The translations under genes were made by a program, and so were the position numbers. From NCBI GenBank assembly GCA_002862205.1, contig PKCN01000079.1, positions 1-44,654 of the forward strand: a stretch of 44,654 nt of DNA. Reading direction: 5' to 3'. Positions 40,885 through 44,654 of the stretch are shown one piece after another (the first letter of the stretch is position 1; each line of letters starts with the position of its first letter). The DNA is from Planctomycetaceae bacterium. GTDB taxonomy: Bacteria; Planctomycetota; Planctomycetia; Pirellulales; Pirellulaceae. Below the pieces are notes generated by a model that was not told the DNA's origin, did no database searches, and saw only the letters and a program-made list of their open reading frames with translations.

Positions 40885-43332
40885 TTAATCCACGAAAAGG
40901 AATTCATTGCTCGACAGCATTGCACGAATGAGGCTTGACCAAGCGGTTTGCTCTCCAGACGTTGTACTGGCTTGTGAGATCAGATGTTGTGTTTGTTTGA
41001 TTTCCGGACTGTCCGGCTGCCTGCCGAACAGTGTTTGATAGCACCATGCAATGCGTGTGATGAAGTCTGGATTGGTTTTTAGCATGCGTGAGGTGATGCG
41101 ATTTGCTTCGTCCTGGATGAATGCCGAGTTCATGAAGTACAGGGATTGCAAACTGGTGGTGGTGGGACGTCGCACACCGACATGAAGGTTGCCATCGGGT
41201 GCATCAAAGGTATCCAGGAAAATGTTCTTGCGAATTCTTTGACGAAAAAGATAAATGGTGCGCCGGTCACTATCAAAGTTTCCCACGTAGGGTTCGTGTT
41301 GCCGAAAGTAATAAGTCAGGTAGTGTGGCAGGGGATGGGCACTCGCGGGGCTTGAGTCAAGTCGGCCGCTGATGGCGAGCACTGAGTCTCTGAGTTGTTC
41401 TGCATCGAGGCGGCGGCGGTTTGCTCGCCACAGATAAATATTGTCAGGATCAATCGCTGCGTTTTCAGGGGCGTGCTGACTGACGCGTTGGTAGGCATCC
41501 GAAGTGATGATCAGTCGGTGTAATGCTTTGATCGACCAATCGTTCTGTATCAGGTAGGCTGCCAGAAAGTCAAGCAACTGTGGGTGGGAAGGCTTGTTTC
41601 CACGCATACCAAAATCACTTGTCGAGCTCACAATCCCTCGACCAAAATGATGGTGCCAGATTCGATTGGCAATCACCCGCGCGGTTAACGGATTGTTTGG
41701 GTCTGCGATCCAGTCTGCCAATTGGAGTCGGCCGCTTTGATCCTTTGAGTCATCTATCGTCTGACCGCCAAGGACTTGCAGGAAACCACGCTGTACCATC
41801 GGCCCCAATGCTCTGGGATTGCCTTGTTTTTGGATCGCTGCATTTCCGGCATCTCCTTCCCTGACCGCATAGGCCGTTTCCAGCGGAGGAAATGTTTCTG
41901 CGAGGACTGCAATCTGGTCTCTCAGTTCCAATACTTCCTTCCAGGCAGTGTCGCGGTTGTAGCCCGGGATATTAATCGGTTCGGTTTGGAAGGAACGGTA
42001 TCGCTGAAAGGCTGCTCTTTCCTGCTTTCGAAGTTTGTCCAGCTTCTTGCGGAAAACGCCCAGATTCTCTTTCGCTTTCTTGTCCCCAATCCGATAGACA
42101 AAGTCCTCCCGGTAAGGTTTGTGTTCGGCACCCGCATGTGGATAGATCGTGCTGGAAAAAATTCCATACAAGGCGTAGTAGTCGGCCGTGGGGATAGGAT
42201 CGAATTTGTGGTCATGGCATCGCGCACAACCAATCGAAAGGCCGAGGAACGTTTTGCCCAGATTGTTCAGCGTGTCTTCGATGGTGATGTGCGGTTGGTT
42301 CTGTGGGCTTACACCAATGCGGCGTGCAATCGTCAAGTAACCGGTGGCAATGGTTTGTTCCCACTGTTCGTCCTTGTCGCTTGCTTGCAGCAGGTCACCT
42401 GCGATCTGCTCTCTGATGAATTGGTCATAGGGCTTGTCGTCATTGAACGCGTCAATCACATAGTTGCGATATTTGTAGGCTTCCGGAATCGGAAAGTCAG
42501 CCGCGTCGCCAGCGGTGTCAGCGTAGCGAACCAGATCAAGCCAGTGTTGGCCCCAGCGTTCGCCGTAGTGAGGTGAGGACAATAGTCGATTGATCAGTGT
42601 GTTGATTGCCTGCCCGCGGTCTCTTGATGCATCAGCCAAAAACTCGCTGCTCTCTTGCGGTGTAGCAGGTAAGCCAGTCAGGTCGAAAGTGATGCGACGG
42701 ATCAACGTCTGTGGAGTCGCAGGCCCAGCGGCATCGAGACCGTGTTCCCGGTGGCCATCTGAGATGTATGAATCGATCGGGTTTTTGGACGAAGCCTTGT
42801 TGAGGTCAGATGTGGCCTTCGCAATGGCAGTTTCGCTTAACGATTGGAAAGACCAGAAACTGCGTTCGTCGTCGGTGATCCCGTGTTCGTCAGGACCGGT
42901 TTTGGATGAGCGAATCGGCTCCGGCCATGCGGCGCCCTCCGCGATCCATTTTTCAAATACCCTCACCTCACCATCTTTCAGTGATTCAGAGGGGGGCATG
43001 GTGATGTCGGAATGTTGCTGGGCGATGACCTGCCACAACAGACTCTGTTCCGGCTTGCCAGGAATGATTGCGGGCCCTGACGTTCCGCCAGTGAGAATGT
43101 GTTTGCGAGAATCCAGTCGCAAGCCGCCCTCTGCTTTTCGGCGGTGGCACTCGTAGCACTTGCGAATCAGGAGCGGGCGAACACGTGATTCGAAAAAATC
43201 TTCCTGGTCCGTTGCTGAAGCCAGCTGAGCCGTGCAAGGCATGAGCATGCAGCAAAACAGCGTGACGCAGGAGAGCAACAGGCTGGAAAGGCTTCGGAGC
43301 CGCATGGCACAATTAGAAACGAGGAACGACAT
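40885..43332 (-). CDS. Exported multiheme DUF1549-DUF1553 protein (PSD1 type), copy 3
   Basis: 815 residues, the shortest of the three copies because it has no LamG-like module. The signal peptide is within about 1-38 (SSLLLSCVTLFCCMLM, Cys-rich). Heme site CYECH is at 59-63; CARCH at 369-373 is inside DUF1549, followed by KFDPIPTADYYAL. A coiled-coil-like stretch (KKLDKLRKQERAAFQRYR) lies between the domains. DUF1553 is at about 540-800 (RVIANRIWHHHFGRGIVSSTSDFGMRGNKPSHPQLLDFLA). ATG 43332 opens the frame; ATG 43305 (MRLRSL) would give a more typical signal peptide. The DUF1501 partner follows after 6 nt; the divergent neighbour is a PhyH-family gene. Confidence 0.93.
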   Translation of the reverse strand: MSFLVSNCAMRLRSLSSLLLSCVTLFCCMLMPCTAQLASATDQEDFFESRVRPLLIRKCYECHRRKAEGGLRLDSRKHILTGGTSGPAIIPGKPEQSLLWQVIAQQHSDITMPPSESLKDGEVRVFEKWIAEGAAWPEPIRSSKTGPDEHGITDDERSFWSFQSLSETAIAKATSDLNKASSKNPIDSYISDGHREHGLDAAGPATPQTLIRRITFDLTGLPATPQESSEFLADASRDRGQAINTLINRLLSSPHYGERWGQHWLDLVRYADTAGDAADFPIPEAYKYRNYVIDAFNDDKPYDQFIREQIAGDLLQASDKDEQWEQTIATGYLTIARRIGVSPQNQPHITIEDTLNNLGKTFLGLSIGCARCHDHKFDPIPTADYYALYGIFSSTIYPHAGAEHKPYREDFVYRIGDKKAKENLGVFRKKLDKLRKQERAAFQRYRSFQTEPINIPGYNRDTAWKEVLELRDQIAVLAETFPPLETAYAVREGDAGNAAIQKQGNPRALGPMVQRGFLQVLGGQTIDDSKDQSGRLQLADWIADPNNPLTARVIANRIWHHHFGRGIVSSTSDFGMRGNKPSHPQLLDFLAAYLIQNDWSIKALHRLIITSDAYQRVSQHAPENAAIDPDNIYLWRANRRRLDAEQLRDSVLAISGRLDSSPASAHPLPHYLTYYFRQHEPYVGNFDSDRRTIYLFRQRIRKNIFLDTFDAPDGNLHVGVRRPTTTSLQSLYFMNSAFIQDEANRITSRMLKTNPDFITRIAWCYQTLFGRQPDSPEIKQTQHLISQASTTSGEQTAWSSLIRAMLSSNEFLFVD

Positions 43333-43490
43333 GTGACCACATCAATGTTAATTTGCAGGCTCCCTGAACTGGAGCATCACGCATAGTTTACCCTGATGGG
43401 GGCTGGTTTGCCTGTTACCATCAGTTTCACCAACCACCAGATTCACCGGCGGCCTGCTGACCGGTGTGTGTTTGAGACGTCCCAACACGC

Positions 43491-43495
43491 GAGGA
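43491..43495 (+). promoter_or_regulatory. Shine-Dalgarno of the PhyH-family gene
   Basis: GAGGA abuts ATG 43496 but lies 6 nt before ATG 43502, which therefore is the likely start; the upstream in-frame GTG at 43466 is unlikely. Confidence 0.7.
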
Positions 43496-43501
43496 ATGAA
43501 G

Positions 43502-44302
43502 ATGCCGCAACTGAATCAGGATCCCTCGCAATACGATTCGCTTGGTTATTGCGTGTTTCGGGGAGTATTGAACGCTAAGGTGGTCGCTTCGGTGCAGCAG
43601 GATTTGGAGCAAGTTCTGCATGCAATGCCGGCAAAAATGACGGTTTACAAAGATGGGGAGCATGTTGAAGCCGATGCACGCCCAGAGTTTTTGGTTGAAC
43701 CTCACGCAAAAGAGGGCGGAAAGCCTTGGCTGGAACTTTGTCGTCATCCCCGGGTACTTGATGCCGTGGAGGCGATTTTAGGGCCAGATTTGATCCTGAT
43801 CATGTCTCACTTGATTGTGAAGCGACCTGCCGATGGTTTGCCGGTTGCATGGCATCAGGACAATACCTACTGGCACTCGGTGCAGGGAACCGATGTTTGT
43901 ACCGTCTGGTTGGCGATTGATGATGCGGATTCCGACAACGGATGCATGAATGTGATCCCATGCACTCAGGCGGATCATCCCGATCTCGAAAAAATATCGA
44001 CGGGTGGTGAAGATCTGCTGGGCACAACGGTGGCAGTCAGTCAGCTTCAAGCCGGGCAGGCGGTTGCGATCGAGCTCAAAGCAGGAGACTTGTCGATTCA
44101 TGATTCCTTCATCATTCATGGTTCCGAAGCCAATCAATCGGGGCGACGTCGAGCTGGCTATACAATGCGGTATGCCAATGCGGCTACCGTCGCCGTCGAC
44201 ATGGATGAGCACTGGGTGGACGTGTACCGTGTTCGCGGGAATCCGCAGACCGAGGAAAGGTACATCGATCTCACGCCTGGGCAGCCAGTGCCATCACGTT
44301 GA
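43502..44302 (+). CDS. Phytanoyl-CoA dioxygenase (PhyH) family protein
   Basis: 266 residues from ATG 43502. A double-stranded beta-helix Fe(II)/2-oxoglutarate dioxygenase: the metal triad is His118-x-Asp120 in WHQDNTYW and His206 in HDSFIIHGSEAN, and the RRRAGYTMRY arginine would bind 2-oxoglutarate. Between them, VWLAIDDADSDNGCMNVIPCTQ matches the family core, where substrate access is set. Such enzymes hydroxylate lipids, mugineic-acid-like or antibiotic substrates; the target here is unknown. It is cytoplasmic, with no signal peptide, and is divergent from the third DUF1549/1553 operon. The 212 nt between its stop and the next start show no gene. Confidence 0.92.
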   Translation: MPQLNQDPSQYDSLGYCVFRGVLNAKVVASVQQDLEQVLHAMPAKMTVYKDGEHVEADARPEFLVEPHAKEGGKPWLELCRHPRVLDAVEAILGPDLILIMSHLIVKRPADGLPVAWHQDNTYWHSVQGTDVCTVWLAIDDADSDNGCMNVIPCTQADHPDLEKISTGGEDLLGTTVAVSQLQAGQAVAIELKAGDLSIHDSFIIHGSEANQSGRRRAGYTMRYANAATVAVDMDEHWVDVYRVRGNPQTEERYIDLTPGQPVPSR

Positions 44303-44514
44303 AGATGCAACACGCTGCAAGGCCTCGCAGAATTTGCGATGGTGCGAAGTCAAAGCAGGCGGCGGCTGCGAAACGTTCCAGTGGAGCAGAGATTACCGGC
44401 AGAGGCATTGATTTTTTAAAATTCAAATGTCGCGCATTCAATTCTCATTCAACTGAGCCTGAGTCAGCAGTGGGAGGCATTTCCCCACGTTTTTCTAGTG
44501 CGAAGATGGAGTGA

Positions 44515-44654
44515 ATGGTGGACACAATTGCGTCAGTTTTGGGTTGGGGTTTATGTCTGGGCATCGGTGCCCCATTGGTCTTGCTCGGATTTTTTCATTT
44601 TGCGTTCCCCAAGGCAGCTTGGTCGGTGTATCGCGGGTGGAGCAGAGCATGGGG
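44515..44654 (+). CDS. Start of a small membrane protein (partial, runs off the right edge)
   Basis: 46 codons are visible from ATG 44515; GTG 44518 is an alternative. GGAG at 44508-44511 is 3-6 nt upstream. The N-terminus (DTIASVLGWGLCLGIGAPLVLLGFFHF) is strongly hydrophobic and suits a first transmembrane helix, followed by a basic, Trp-rich segment. Family unknown; the rest lies outside the window. Confidence 0.5.
   Translation, partial: MVDTIASVLGWGLCLGIGAPLVLLGFFHFAFPKAAWSVYRGWSRAW

Noticed and set aside
41776-42576. A 266-codon plus-strand frame opposite the third DUF1549/1553 gene
   Set aside because: Antisense to an intact conserved gene with heme and DUF motifs; no supporting motif of its own.

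Overview
This window reads as chromosomal DNA of a member of the Planctomycetota. The evidence is three copies of the planctomycete-typical gene pair 'cytochrome-c/DUF1549/DUF1553 protein + Tat-exported DUF1501 protein', an ECF sigma factor next to a Ser/Thr kinase with an anti-sigma-like zinc motif, an RTX-repeat protein whose N-terminus carries an LE-x-RR-type planctomycete motif, and a giant protein with the PVC-type dehydrogenase and heme domains. The genus cannot be fixed from the sequence alone. I found no tRNA, rRNA, CRISPR array or insertion sequence.

Layout. Positions 1-1724 (minus) hold a regulatory pair: an ECF sigma factor followed by a Ser/Thr kinase that runs off the left edge. 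Positions 2189-6664 (plus) hold secreted proteins: an RTX/metalloprotease-like gene broken by frameshifts and a stop, an intact DUF5077/DUF3472 protein, and a second broken gene with an in-frame stop and a 19-bp tandem duplication. Positions 6801-17908 (minus) hold a methyltransferase, two CotH-kinase-family proteins of different architecture, and a 1709-residue fusion (deacetylase-like, FG-GAP, PVC-dehydrogenase, HEAT, heme c, putative sugar-binding domain). Divergent from it, 18086-23097 (plus) is the first DUF1549/1553-DUF1501 operon, with a promoter-like sequence whose -10 box is overlapped by a perfect palindrome. Positions 23209-25781 (minus) hold a membrane-anchored TAXI-type binding protein and a multi-span membrane protein. 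Position 25921 (plus) starts an SGNH hydrolase/DUF1080 fusion.

From 43332 down to 27372 everything is on the minus strand: DUF1549/1553-DUF1501 pair 3, an LTA-synthase-like membrane sulfatase-fold enzyme, DUF1549/1553-DUF1501 pair 2, a large decayed secreted-protein gene (two in-frame stops and a probable frameshift), and phosphatidylserine decarboxylase. The right end (plus) has a phytanoyl-CoA-dioxygenase-family gene and the start of a membrane protein.

The common theme is the cell envelope: exported multiheme and sugar-binding proteins, alkaline-phosphatase-fold enzymes, secreted kinase-like CotH proteins, lipid synthesis and cell-surface regulation. A second theme is gene decay. Three secreted-protein genes carry lesions, and at least seven short tandem duplications of unrelated sequence are scattered through coding and intergenic DNA. 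If the assembly is correct, replication slippage is actively remodelling this region.
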